This document shows positions 1 through 7,563 of a DNA stretch of 64,000 nt, one piece after another. Position numbers and translations under genes: made by a program. The first letter of the stretch is position 1. Every line of letters begins with the position of its first letter. The DNA is from Nocardioides conyzicola (GTDB lineage Bacteria > Actinomycetota > Actinomycetes > Propionibacteriales > Nocardioidaceae): assembly GCF_039543825.1 (NCBI RefSeq), contig NZ_BAABKM010000002.1, forward strand, positions 1,396,133-1,460,132, written 5' to 3'. The notes under the pieces were generated by a model that was not told the DNA's origin, did no database searches, and saw nothing but the letters and a program-made list of their open reading frames with translations.

Positions 1-892
1 CGGTCGAACCCGCCGTCAGCCCCTCCGCATCGGCCGAGCCGTCGAGCGCGGAGCCGGCGACGACCGTGTCGCTGATCCACCTCACGAGGTCGACCTTCGG
101 GGGCACTCCGGTGAGCTGCACGCGCTGGCCGTCAGCGGTGACCAGGCGGTCCTGGGGTGCGTAGTCCTCGTAGACGTCCTCGACCGTCCAGCGGCCGTCC
201 GGGCTGCGCAGGCCGTCGGACGACGGTGGCTTGTCGTCGTCGCCGCGGACGGCGACCTTCCCCGTGGAGAGGTCGATCGCCACGTCGTCGCGCGCGCCCT
301 GGTAGTACGCCGTGTCCGCGGTGATGCCCTCGAGCTGCGGCTCGGCGTCCTCGTAGAGGTCGGCGAGGTCGTCGTCGGAGCCCGGGTCACCCATGCCCTC
401 GCTCGTCCGGGCGACCTCGTCCCCCGTCGTCGTGTCCACGACGACCACCACGGCCTGTGGTGTCCCGAACCCGTCCTTCTTGCCCGAGCCCATGTCCATG
501 TACATCAGGTAGCGACCGTCGGCCGACGCCGTCAGGTCCGAGGCATCGGGGGCCACCTCCCTCGCCTTCCCGTCGCCGGTCGAGTAGTAGAGCGGGTCGA
601 CGTAGTAGGAGGCGTCCCCGCCGGCATCGTGCCCACCCGCGGTGAAGTAGGCACCGGCGCCGGCCAGCACGAAGTGCTCGACCTTCTTGCCCACCTCCAG
701 CGACGAGTCGTCGCCCAGGTGCACCGTGTCGCCGACCGCGTAGACGAGGCCGGAGGTGTCGACCGCGGGCTTGCCCGACGGCCAGTCGGCACTGTCCGTC
801 CCGCCACCCCCGCCGTCGGAGTCACCGCACCCGGCCACGCTGCTCGCCAGCACCAGCGCGAGCAGCACCGGCCCGAGGCGCCGCCCCCTCAT
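1..892 (-). CDS. Putative lipoprotein, 3' end outside window
   Basis: The start ATG overlaps the stop of the upstream gene (ATGA, 4 bp), so the two are probably translationally coupled. The product begins with a basic stretch and a hydrophobic segment ending in the lipobox V-A-G-C, with the lipidated cysteine at residue 22, followed by a Gly/Ser/Asp-rich linker. The remaining 270 or so residues contain repeated short beta-type segments (SADGRYLMYMD, SPDGRWTVED) that look like WD40/propeller blades. About 297 codons are visible and the frame runs off the left edge of the window. It is the last gene seen in the minus-strand type VII secretion operon, so it may be an accessory surface protein of that system. 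Its function is unknown; a general propeller lipoprotein is the only call I can support. Confidence 0.75.
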   Translation of the reverse strand, partial: MRGRRLGPVLLALVLASSVAGCGDSDGGGGGTDSADWPSGKPAVDTSGLVYAVGDTVHLGDDSSLEVGKKVEHFVLAGAGAYFTAGGHDAGGDASYYVDPLYYSTGDGKAREVAPDASDLTASADGRYLMYMDMGSGKKDGFGTPQAVVVVVDTTTGDEVARTSEGMGDPGSDDDLADLYEDAEPQLEGITADTAYYQGARDDVAIDLSTGKVAVRGDDDKPPSSDGLRSPDGRWTVEDVYEDYAPQDRLVTADGQRVQLTGVPPKVDLVRWISDTVVAGSALDGSADAEGLTAGST

Positions 893-2598
893 CCGAGCCT
901 CCCGGACAGTCGGCGCATGCCGGCGCTGACGTGGTCGTCCGTCGCGACGTAGTGGTGGCTCGCCGCCTCCAGTGCATCGGCCAGCAGCTCGACCCCGGCG
1001 GCCGACGTACGGGTGCTCTGGCCGACCGGGTCGACGCGGCCGGTGACCGCGGAGCTGAACCCCCCGGCCGACGGGACGTCTCCGAGCAGGTGGGCGGGCA
1101 CGGTCACGCCCTCCACGATGCCCGCCTGCTTCTTCAGCGTCGAGGCGGGGTCGCCGAGTGCCGCGGCCGCCTTGGTCAGGCTCTCCGGCTCGGCCTCCAG
1201 CTCACCTGCCGCTCCCTCGGTCGCCAGACCGAGCGCGCTCAGCGGCGTCTGCGTCATGAAGGGGCTGGCCCAGAGCTCGTCGTCGTCGTTGCCCCCGAAG
1301 AGCCGGTCCAGCAGGGCGCTCGCCTTCGCGTGCTGGTACTCGTCGGAGCCTGACTCGTACGTCGCGACCAGCTGGCCGTCCACCTCCACGATCCCCTCCG
1401 CCATGTTGGGGAACTCGTAGGAGCTCGCCGACCCCTCGTCGTAGTCACCGTGACCGTGCTGGACGATCATCGTGCTGGAGTTCGTGCGGCCCTCGGACGT
1501 GCTGTAGATGAAGCCGTCGTCGCGGACCACGACCCCCTGCGTCAGAGGAGGGGTCGTGTACGCCGGCGGCGAGCCCGGCACCCAGGATCCGTCGGACCCC
1601 TTCTCGTAGACGCGGAGCGTGTTGTCGTCGAAGTCGCCGACGTACAGCTTGCCGTCGTGGAACGACGTGTAGGACGCGTTGACCGGGTCGCCGTCCGCGT
1701 CCTCACCCAGGCCCTGGGTCGAGGTCGGGTCGATCGGTGTCCCGGCACTCGCTCCGGTGATCGAGTCCATCGAGTACGTGTAGACCGAGTTGCCGGAGCT
1801 CACGTGGACGTTGTCGCCGTCGACGGTCACCCCGCCCGCGTGCCCCAGCGGCTCGTCGACGTTCCGGCCGGCGGTGAGCACGACCTCGTTGACCTCCTGC
1901 CCGGTGCGCGGGTCGATGACCGAGAGCACCGACGGCTGGCCCTCCTTGTAGTAGGTCTGCAGCAGCATGCCGCTGGCCGGGTCGTAGCCCAGCCCCTGCG
2001 GCGTGAGCCCGCGGCCGTCGCCGGTCGCCTGGGTGTTGGGGATCAGCGGACCGTTGGTGCTGCCGTACTCGTCGAGCCAGTCCTCGGTCTTGTCCAGCCC
2101 GCGCTCGACCCAGGCCCGGGTGTCACCGTCGAGGGCGTCGAGGTCGAGGCCGTCGGTCTCGCCCGTGAGCACGGCGGTCGCGGCCGCGAGCTGGGCGTCG
2201 TAGCCCTTGCCGATCTCGGCGAGCTGCGCGCTGACGAGAGCGGCGAGGAGGGTCTCCAGGATCCCCGGCATGCCGGGGGTCCGGTTGCGCCAGAAGGCGA
2301 TCGACTGGTCGGCGGCCGTGCAGGTCTCGGCGTACGCCGCGGCGACCTGGTCGAGCACGTTGGCGGTCTGCGCCAGCAGCACGCGACCACCGACCGCGGC
2401 CTGGAGGACCGCCGTCGCGCGGACGGCGAACGCAGTCGCACCGTCGCCGGTCCACACCGGGATGCCGGTCGCCTCCTGGACCGCGTCGCAGGCACCGTCG
2501 ATCGTCGTGGCGGCTCCGCGCAGGACGCGCCCACGTTCTCGGACGGCGCTGGCCTCGCCAGAGGTGATCCGGCGGTACGGGAGCTCGGGGTCCAGCAT
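889..2598 (-). CDS. WXG-like/beta-propeller candidate type VII substrate
   Basis: 569 residues from the ATG at 2598, which lies 2 bp after the mycosin stop. Residues 1-150 are alpha-helical and carry a W-T-G motif at 49-51 like WXG100/ESX proteins. Residues about 185-430 form repeated beta segments resembling an SMP-30/NHL-type propeller (DGDNVHVSSGNS, HDGKLYVGDFDDN). Residues about 450-569 are helical again, similar to EspC-like ESX proteins, with Y-V-A-T-D at 550-554 matching the YxxxD type VII export signal. There is no Sec signal peptide. Position between the mycosin and a lipoprotein in the ESX operon supports a secreted substrate or surface effector. The function of the propeller is unknown. 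A longer reading from a start near 2679 would overlap the mycosin gene and is unlikely. Confidence 0.75.
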   Translation of the reverse strand: MLDPELPYRRITSGEASAVRERGRVLRGAATTIDGACDAVQEATGIPVWTGDGATAFAVRATAVLQAAVGGRVLLAQTANVLDQVAAAYAETCTAADQSIAFWRNRTPGMPGILETLLAALVSAQLAEIGKGYDAQLAAATAVLTGETDGLDLDALDGDTRAWVERGLDKTEDWLDEYGSTNGPLIPNTQATGDGRGLTPQGLGYDPASGMLLQTYYKEGQPSVLSVIDPRTGQEVNEVVLTAGRNVDEPLGHAGGVTVDGDNVHVSSGNSVYTYSMDSITGASAGTPIDPTSTQGLGEDADGDPVNASYTSFHDGKLYVGDFDDNTLRVYEKGSDGSWVPGSPPAYTTPPLTQGVVVRDDGFIYSTSEGRTNSSTMIVQHGHGDYDEGSASSYEFPNMAEGIVEVDGQLVATYESGSDEYQHAKASALLDRLFGGNDDDELWASPFMTQTPLSALGLATEGAAGELEAEPESLTKAAAALGDPASTLKKQAGIVEGVTVPAHLLGDVPSAGGFSSAVTGRVDPVGQSTRTSAAGVELLADALEAASHHYVATDDHVSAGMRRLSGRLG

Positions 2599-2600
2599 CG

Positions 2601-3869
2601 TCAGGCCCTTCTCCGCCGGGCGAGCACGGGGCGCAGCATCAGCACGACCACCAGCAGGCCGCCGCCGATCAGCCCCCACCAGACCGCGTGCTCACGCGTA
2701 CTGGCGAGCAGGTCGTCGGCGGGCTCGGGTGCCGCTGCCTGCGTCTGGGGCCGGCTCTGCTCGACCGTGCGCTCCACCTTGCCCGATCGGGACGGCGCCA
2801 GCGGCCGGGTGAGCGCCTCGTAGGGCTGGACGATGCCGTACCCGGTCAGCGGCGTCGGGTCGTCGGTCGTGCCGTCCGCCGTGTTGATCAGCCGGGCAGC
2901 GATCTGTGCCGCTCGTTCCTTGGGATAGCGCTGCCACAGCAGGGCGACCACGCCGGCCACGATGCCGGCGGCCGCGGCCGTCGAGGTCGGCTGGACCAGG
3001 CAGGTGTGCTCGTTGAGGCCGTAGGACACCGCGTCGTACGTCGGGGCAGCGACCGCCGTGCGCGAGTTCTTGACCACGCTGGCGAGTGCGCCGGCCGGGT
3101 CGCCGGTGCCGGTCGCGTTGACCGCCACCACTCCGGGGTAGCCGGCCGGGAAGAAGAGGGGGCCTGCGTCCTCGTCCTTGGCGGCCGGACTCTTGAAGTC
3201 CGCGGCGAAGGCCGCGCCCTCGCCGGGCCGGTCACCGCTCGCTGCCACCACGACCGTGCCCGCATCCTGGAGCCGCTTGACCGCTCGGCGCAGCTCTTGG
3301 CTGTCAGGCACGACGAACGGGACCACGGCAACCTTGATGTTGAGCGGGCGAGCCTCGTCGGCGACCCAGTTCAGGCCCGCAGCCAGGGTCGCCGGCGCCG
3401 GTCGCTCGCGCGCCTCGTTGGAGTCGCTGTCGACGAACACCCGGGCGTCGATGATCTGCGCGGCCGGCGCGACGCCGACCGGTTGGCCGTCCTTGCGGGG
3501 GACCCCGGAGACCAGTCCGGCGATCTCGGTCCCTTGCGGGTCGACGATGTCGCCCCCCACACCGGACAGGTCCTTCAACGACCAGAGCGGGATCACGCCG
3601 GCGTCCCCGAAACGCACGCCCGAGCTCACCACGGCCACCCGCACGGGCGTCCCGCTGGAGCTGCCGAACCGGGCGACATGTTGCTGAGCGGCCTCGACCC
3701 CGAGCATGGCCAGCGGCGCGCTGGGGCGGGAGGTGTCGGTGCCCGGGGTCGTCTGCTCCACCGCGAGGCAGGCGTTGTCGGCGGCGTACGCCGGAGCGGT
3801 GGGCACGACCAGACCGAGGCCGACCGCACCGAGCGCCGTCGTGCCCACGAGCGCCGTCCTCAGCCGCAT
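2601..3869 (-). CDS. mycP: Mycosin-like S8 family protein, probably catalytically inactive
   Basis: 422 residues with a Sec signal peptide (cleavage near AYA-AD, residue 30), a subtilisin-fold body and one C-terminal membrane segment (about 396-415) followed by RRRR. This is the mycosin layout of ESX loci, and the gene overlaps eccB by 10 bp. The catalytic motifs are altered. The Asp motif reads VAVVSSGV (Ser82 where VAVIDTGV has Asp). The His motif reads DPQGTEIAG (Gln112 where HGT is expected). The oxyanion Asn region reads AASGDRPG (Asp213). The Ser motif is PTSTAAAAG, where Ser296 may or may not align with the nucleophile. Mycosins are known to have a structural role in the ESX complex that does not need protease activity, so an inactive member is plausible. 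Identity as the locus mycosin is secure; loss of activity is an inference. Confidence 0.88.
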   Translation of the reverse strand: MRLRTALVGTTALGAVGLGLVVPTAPAYAADNACLAVEQTTPGTDTSRPSAPLAMLGVEAAQQHVARFGSSSGTPVRVAVVSSGVRFGDAGVIPLWSLKDLSGVGGDIVDPQGTEIAGLVSGVPRKDGQPVGVAPAAQIIDARVFVDSDSNEARERPAPATLAAGLNWVADEARPLNIKVAVVPFVVPDSQELRRAVKRLQDAGTVVVAASGDRPGEGAAFAADFKSPAAKDEDAGPLFFPAGYPGVVAVNATGTGDPAGALASVVKNSRTAVAAPTYDAVSYGLNEHTCLVQPTSTAAAAGIVAGVVALLWQRYPKERAAQIAARLINTADGTTDDPTPLTGYGIVQPYEALTRPLAPSRSGKVERTVEQSRPQTQAAAPEPADDLLASTREHAVWWGLIGGGLLVVVLMLRPVLARRRRA

Positions 3870-5299
3870 CGGGAGCTTTCCACATCACCCGGCGGGGACA
3901 GGGCGGCATCGCGGGAGAGGTTGACCCCGCAGCCGAAGAGCTTCACCCAGGTGTCAGGCACCACCGCCACGGGGTAGCTGCCGTAGCCGAGGAACTCGGG
4001 GGCGTCGTCACCCACGATCGGGTTGGCCCGTCCCTTCGAGTCGATGACGAACGGCGAACCGTGGTCGGTGTCGGCCCAGCCGCCGGACAGCACGTAGGCG
4101 CCGCGGCCGGGAGCGACCACCGGCTCCTTCTTGCCCTCCGGCACGTCCGCCGCGCCGGACTCCGGTCCCGGTGCCGTCAGCTGCACGATCGGCGCCGACC
4201 CGTGCTCCGAGGTCAGCTGCGCGCACGGTTCGTCGATGGAGAAGTCCGGCGGCTCGTCGGGCCAGTGGGCATCCTGGTCGCGGTCCGCCTCGCGGCTGAC
4301 GCGAGGAGGGGCGTCCACGTCAATCGGCGTCACGACGGCGTTGCTCGGGGCGACCACGTTGCGGTAGACGAGGGCGGCGAAGTCCGAGAGCTGTCGCGGA
4401 CCGGTGTCGGTGAGCAGCAGCTGCTGGTCACCCGCCACGAGCAGGTCCCCGACGGACTTGTCGGCGAGGAGGCCGGTGTCGTCGCTGTTGGCGTACGTCG
4501 GCTTCTTCCCGAAGTCCTTGATCCCGAAGCTGCTCCAGTCCAGCGGGGCACCCGTCGGGAAGAGGCTGATCCAGTCGCGGCTGACCGGGATCGCGTCGCC
4601 GGTGGTCTGCACGTGGATCGCGCTCAGGAGGTTGTCGGTCTGGTCGCCGTACGAGCCCTGGGCGGGCACGGGGTAGACGTAGGCGCCCGGGTCGGGTGCG
4701 CCGGGCCGCCCGGTGCCTGCGGTCGGCAGGACGACGTAGAGATCGTTGCCGTTGCTGACCGTGATCCCGGTCTTGGGCACGGCTGAGACGTCCGGGGCGG
4801 TGGAGATGGACAGCTTGACGCCGGCGTTCGCAGCCGTGCACGCGGTCCAGCCGGAGCCGATGAGGAGGGACGAGGTGGGCACGTTGACCGGGGCACCGAA
4901 GATGCCGATGTCGTCACCGATGCGCTGGTCGTCGATGACGTCCTGCGACATCAGCGTCGGCTTGGCGTCGGAGCCGAGGATCAGCTTGGCGCTCGTCGAG
5001 TTGAGGACCGGCCGCAGCTCCGGGTCGCTGCTCGCCTTCACGATGACGTACGCCGAGCCCGTGTCCTTCGAGATGATCAGCCCTTCCTTCTTCCAGTCGC
5101 TCGGCGCGGTCGGCGAGAAGACACCGGTGATCGCGGCGCCGGCCCCGAGGAGCACGGCGAGGGCGAGACCGCCGATGATCGTGCGACCGGGGCGCGCCGG
5201 CTCGACCTCACGGCCACCGGGGGCGCCGGAGACGAACGCCGTCACCAACCGGCGGCGACTGAACGAGTAGGCCTCGACCAGGTCCTTCTTGGTTGCCAC
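3860..5299 (-). CDS. eccB: Type VII secretion protein EccB
   Basis: 479 residues, the usual EccB length. The cytoplasmic N-terminus MATKKDLVEAYSFSRRRLVTAF is followed by one membrane helix at about 40-62 (GGLALAVLLGAGAAITGVF) and a large extracytoplasmic domain. EccB is a core membrane component of the ESX translocation pore and, in mycobacteria, packs against EccC, EccD and EccE. Two cysteines in the outer domain (TACTAANAG and DEPCAQL regions) could form the disulfide seen in the family. The gene follows eccD by 8 bp and overlaps the mycosin start by 10 bp, so it is an operon member. The assignment is firm. Confidence 0.93.
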   Translation of the reverse strand: MATKKDLVEAYSFSRRRLVTAFVSGAPGGREVEPARPGRTIIGGLALAVLLGAGAAITGVFSPTAPSDWKKEGLIISKDTGSAYVIVKASSDPELRPVLNSTSAKLILGSDAKPTLMSQDVIDDQRIGDDIGIFGAPVNVPTSSLLIGSGWTACTAANAGVKLSISTAPDVSAVPKTGITVSNGNDLYVVLPTAGTGRPGAPDPGAYVYPVPAQGSYGDQTDNLLSAIHVQTTGDAIPVSRDWISLFPTGAPLDWSSFGIKDFGKKPTYANSDDTGLLADKSVGDLLVAGDQQLLLTDTGPRQLSDFAALVYRNVVAPSNAVVTPIDVDAPPRVSREADRDQDAHWPDEPPDFSIDEPCAQLTSEHGSAPIVQLTAPGPESGAADVPEGKKEPVVAPGRGAYVLSGGWADTDHGSPFVIDSKGRANPIVGDDAPEFLGYGSYPVAVVPDTWVKLFGCGVNLSRDAALSPPGDVESSRCG

Positions 5300-5307
5300 G
5301 TCGCGCC

Positions 5308-6657
5308 CTAGCTCCGGATCGCCGTGAACAGGCCGACGGCCACCACCAGCACCGGCAGCAGGCCCAGGAGCGCGATGCTCTCGGCGACGTCACCGAGACG
5401 CCCGCGGCGGACGGACGGCACGGCCGGGAGCAGCGTCACGGCGAGGAGGACGGCTCCGGTGGCGGCCAGCACGACGGCGATCGTGGGACGCCAGTCGGGG
5501 TGCAGCCACAGGGCTGCGACCGCCGACGACACGAGCCCGACGATCCCGGAGACCAGGCCGACCATGACCTCCGGACCCGTGCGGTACTGCCGGGTCCGCA
5601 GCATCACGACCAGGCTGCACAGCACCGCGAGGATGGTGCCGGCCAGGCCGAGGGACACGGTCAACGGCGCGATCAGGACGAGCAGCAGACCGACGGTCGC
5701 GGAGACGGCGACCAGGATCTCGTGGGCGATGCGGGCGTCCGCGCCGACCCGGTCGTGGTCGACGGGGCGGGGCTCGGCCGTGATGTCGGCGACGTCGTAG
5801 AGCTGGTCGACCGACGTGCCGGTCGCGCCGAGGGCGAGCCAGGGGAAGACGCTGCCGAGGATGACGACCACGACCAGCGCGACCGTCAGCACGACGGCGG
5901 GGTCGAAGTCCGCGGACTGCATGAGCAGCCCGGTGAGCAGGAAGACGGCGCCGGCGACCACGGTCGGCAGCACGAGCGTGCGGCCCTGACCCAGGCCGAC
6001 CAGCGAGACCAGGCCGGCCCCGAGGGCGGCGCCACCGGCGGCGGCCACGGGCGGGCCGAAGAACTGGCCGTCGGTCACGAGCATCAGGCCCGCGACGGCG
6101 GCGTACAGGATCCCCATCCAGGCCACGGCGACGGCTGCGACGGGTTCGTGCTGGGCGCGGGAGAGGACGATCGCGCCGACCACCAGCGCGGCGGACACCA
6201 CGACGGCGGCCGCTCCGGCGAGCACCGAGTCGCGCTGGATCAGGAGGGCGACGGCGCCGAGCACCATGAAGAGGCCGGCGGCCCAGAGGGCGGTACGGCG
6301 TCCCGCGGCCGGCGACCAGGGCTTGAGGTCGTGCTCGACGATGTCGGTCATCGCCTCGACGACGTCGTCGTAGACCCGCGGCGGCTCGTCGTCGACGCCG
6401 GCGGCGACCGTGATCAGGCCGCCGTCCTCGACGCCCTGGGACACCAGGCCGGCGTCGGTGGCGAGTTCGCGACCGTCGGCGGTGACCAGGCGGTAGCCCC
6501 CGTAGACGGTGCCCGGGTCGAGCAGGCCGACGCTGCGGGCCAGCTCGGGCACCAGCTCGGCGACCGGTACGGCACCGGGGAGCACGAGGTCGACCCGGCG
6601 GCTGCCGGACGCGATCGTCACACGCACCAGTCCCGAGGACACAGGCGCTTGCGTCAT
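5308..6657 (-). CDS. eccD: Type VII secretion integral membrane protein EccD
   Basis: 449 residues. The first 90 form a ubiquitin/YukD-like domain (VRVTIASGSRRVDLVLPG). About eleven predicted membrane helices follow from residue 123 (RTALWAAGLFMVLGAVALLIQ) to the C-terminus, as in EccD proteins, which line the ESX membrane complex. The start ATG at 6657 is chosen because the family's N-terminal domain begins here. The gene lies downstream of the esxB-esxA pair, separated from it by a hairpin at 6708-6736, and is followed closely by eccB. A second, more divergent EccD-like protein is encoded at 7564-8946. Confidence 0.92.
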   Translation of the reverse strand: MTQAPVSSGLVRVTIASGSRRVDLVLPGAVPVAELVPELARSVGLLDPGTVYGGYRLVTADGRELATDAGLVSQGVEDGGLITVAAGVDDEPPRVYDDVVEAMTDIVEHDLKPWSPAAGRRTALWAAGLFMVLGAVALLIQRDSVLAGAAAVVVSAALVVGAIVLSRAQHEPVAAVAVAWMGILYAAVAGLMLVTDGQFFGPPVAAAGGAALGAGLVSLVGLGQGRTLVLPTVVAGAVFLLTGLLMQSADFDPAVVLTVALVVVVILGSVFPWLALGATGTSVDQLYDVADITAEPRPVDHDRVGADARIAHEILVAVSATVGLLLVLIAPLTVSLGLAGTILAVLCSLVVMLRTRQYRTGPEVMVGLVSGIVGLVSSAVAALWLHPDWRPTIAVVLAATGAVLLAVTLLPAVPSVRRGRLGDVAESIALLGLLPVLVVAVGLFTAIRS

Positions 6658-6707
6658 GTCGCTCTCCCTCCCCTCATGGCTGAACCCTTCCGGCTGCGCC
6701 GTCGGTA

Positions 6708-6736
6708 AAGGGGCCGGCGCACCGCGCCGACCCCTT
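6708..6736 (-). terminator. Hairpin between esxA and eccD, possible attenuator
   Basis: Read on the minus strand, a 13-bp arm with one G-T pair (AAGGGGTCGGCGC) is followed by GGT and the complementary arm, then TTTA. It starts 14 bp after the esxA stop and ends about 50 bp before the eccD start. The short T tract suggests partial termination, which would favour esx transcripts over the downstream ecc genes. Confidence 0.6.
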
Positions 6737-6749
6737 CACCTACGTGCGG

Positions 6750-7046
6750 TCAGATCTCGAACGAAGCGGCGCCGCGCTGGTCGGCGGCGCGGTAGTCGGC
6801 GTTCGACTGGTGCACGGTGGTGCTGGTCTCCTGCAGGAGGTCACGCATCTCCTGCATGGCGTTGTCCCACTTGGTCTTGGCGACCTGGTAGGACTGCTGG
6901 GCGTTACCGGTCCAGTCGCTGCGCAGCGGAGCGAGCTCCGACTCGAGGCGGTTGAGCCGGTCATCGATGTGCTTGACCGTCGTACCGAGGTCCTGGGCGG
7001 CCTGGTCGAGGCCGGCGTGGTTGACGCGAAGTCCGTCGAGAGACAT
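6750..7046 (-). CDS. esxA: WXG100 family protein, EsxA-like
   Basis: 98 residues from the ATG at 7046. AAGGA lies 10 nt upstream of this ATG, while an in-frame GTG at 7055 would have almost no spacer. Two helices flank the W-T-G motif at 45-47, and Y-R-A-A-D at 85-89 matches the YxxxD type VII export signal. There is no signal peptide. WXG100 proteins form helical-hairpin dimers that are exported by the ESX machinery and engage EccC. It follows the second WXG100 gene by 31 bp, and the two should form a heterodimer. Carrying YxxxD makes it the likely EccC-recognised partner, a role usually held by EsxB, so the A/B labels are arbitrary. Confidence 0.93.
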   Translation of the reverse strand: MSLDGLRVNHAGLDQAAQDLGTTVKHIDDRLNRLESELAPLRSDWTGNAQQSYQVAKTKWDNAMQEMRDLLQETSTTVHQSNADYRAADQRGAASFEI

Positions 7047-7077
7047 CTCACTCACTTCCTTGTCCGGTGCTCGCGGC

Positions 7078-7395
7078 TCAGCTGAGCCGGCCGGCGACCC
7101 GGCTGTAGTTGGAGGACTGCGTCTGGTCGGTGTTGAGGTTGTCCTTCTCGGTCGAGGTCAGCGATGCCTCGAACTCGTTGAGGGCATTGGTGATCACGCG
7201 CTGCTTCTCGGTCCACGCCTGGTGGAGTGCGAGGAAAGCGGTGCCACCGGCACCGGCCCACTTGCCCTGGATGCCAGCGATCTGGCCGTCCAGGGTCTTG
7301 CTCATCGAATCGAAGTCCTGCCTGGCCTCGGATACAAGTCCCGCGGCCCGGGTGAGTGTGCCCTCACCCTGTCCCATCTCTGCTGCGCCCGACAT
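7078..7395 (-). CDS. esxB: WXG100 family protein, EsxB-like partner
   Basis: 105 residues, helix-turn-helix hairpin with the W-A-G motif at 46-48 and no signal peptide. A strong ribosome binding site (GGGGGAAGGAG) stands 8 nt before the ATG at 7395. It is the first gene of the esx pair and lacks a clear YxxxD tail (the C-terminus reads NYSRVAGRLS). With the 6750-7046 product it should form the secreted heterodimer of this locus. The 168 bp upstream (7396-7563), between this gene and the next minus-strand stop codon, must hold the esx promoter; I see no convincing -35/-10 pair there by eye. Confidence 0.92.
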   Translation of the reverse strand: MSGAAEMGQGEGTLTRAAGLVSEARQDFDSMSKTLDGQIAGIQGKWAGAGGTAFLALHQAWTEKQRVITNALNEFEASLTSTEKDNLNTDQTQSSNYSRVAGRLS

Positions 7396-7563
7396 AGCGC
7401 CAACTCCTTCCCCCGTGGCGGCGATCGGCCGCTTCGAGACTGATTGGTGTTCTGGTGAACATCAGTCCGGTCCGTAAGCCCGAGCCGGACAGGCGTCGAT
7501 TACCCGAGGGCATGTGGGCTAAACCTCACCGTCCCCAACTCGGAGGCGCATTCCATCCACCGG

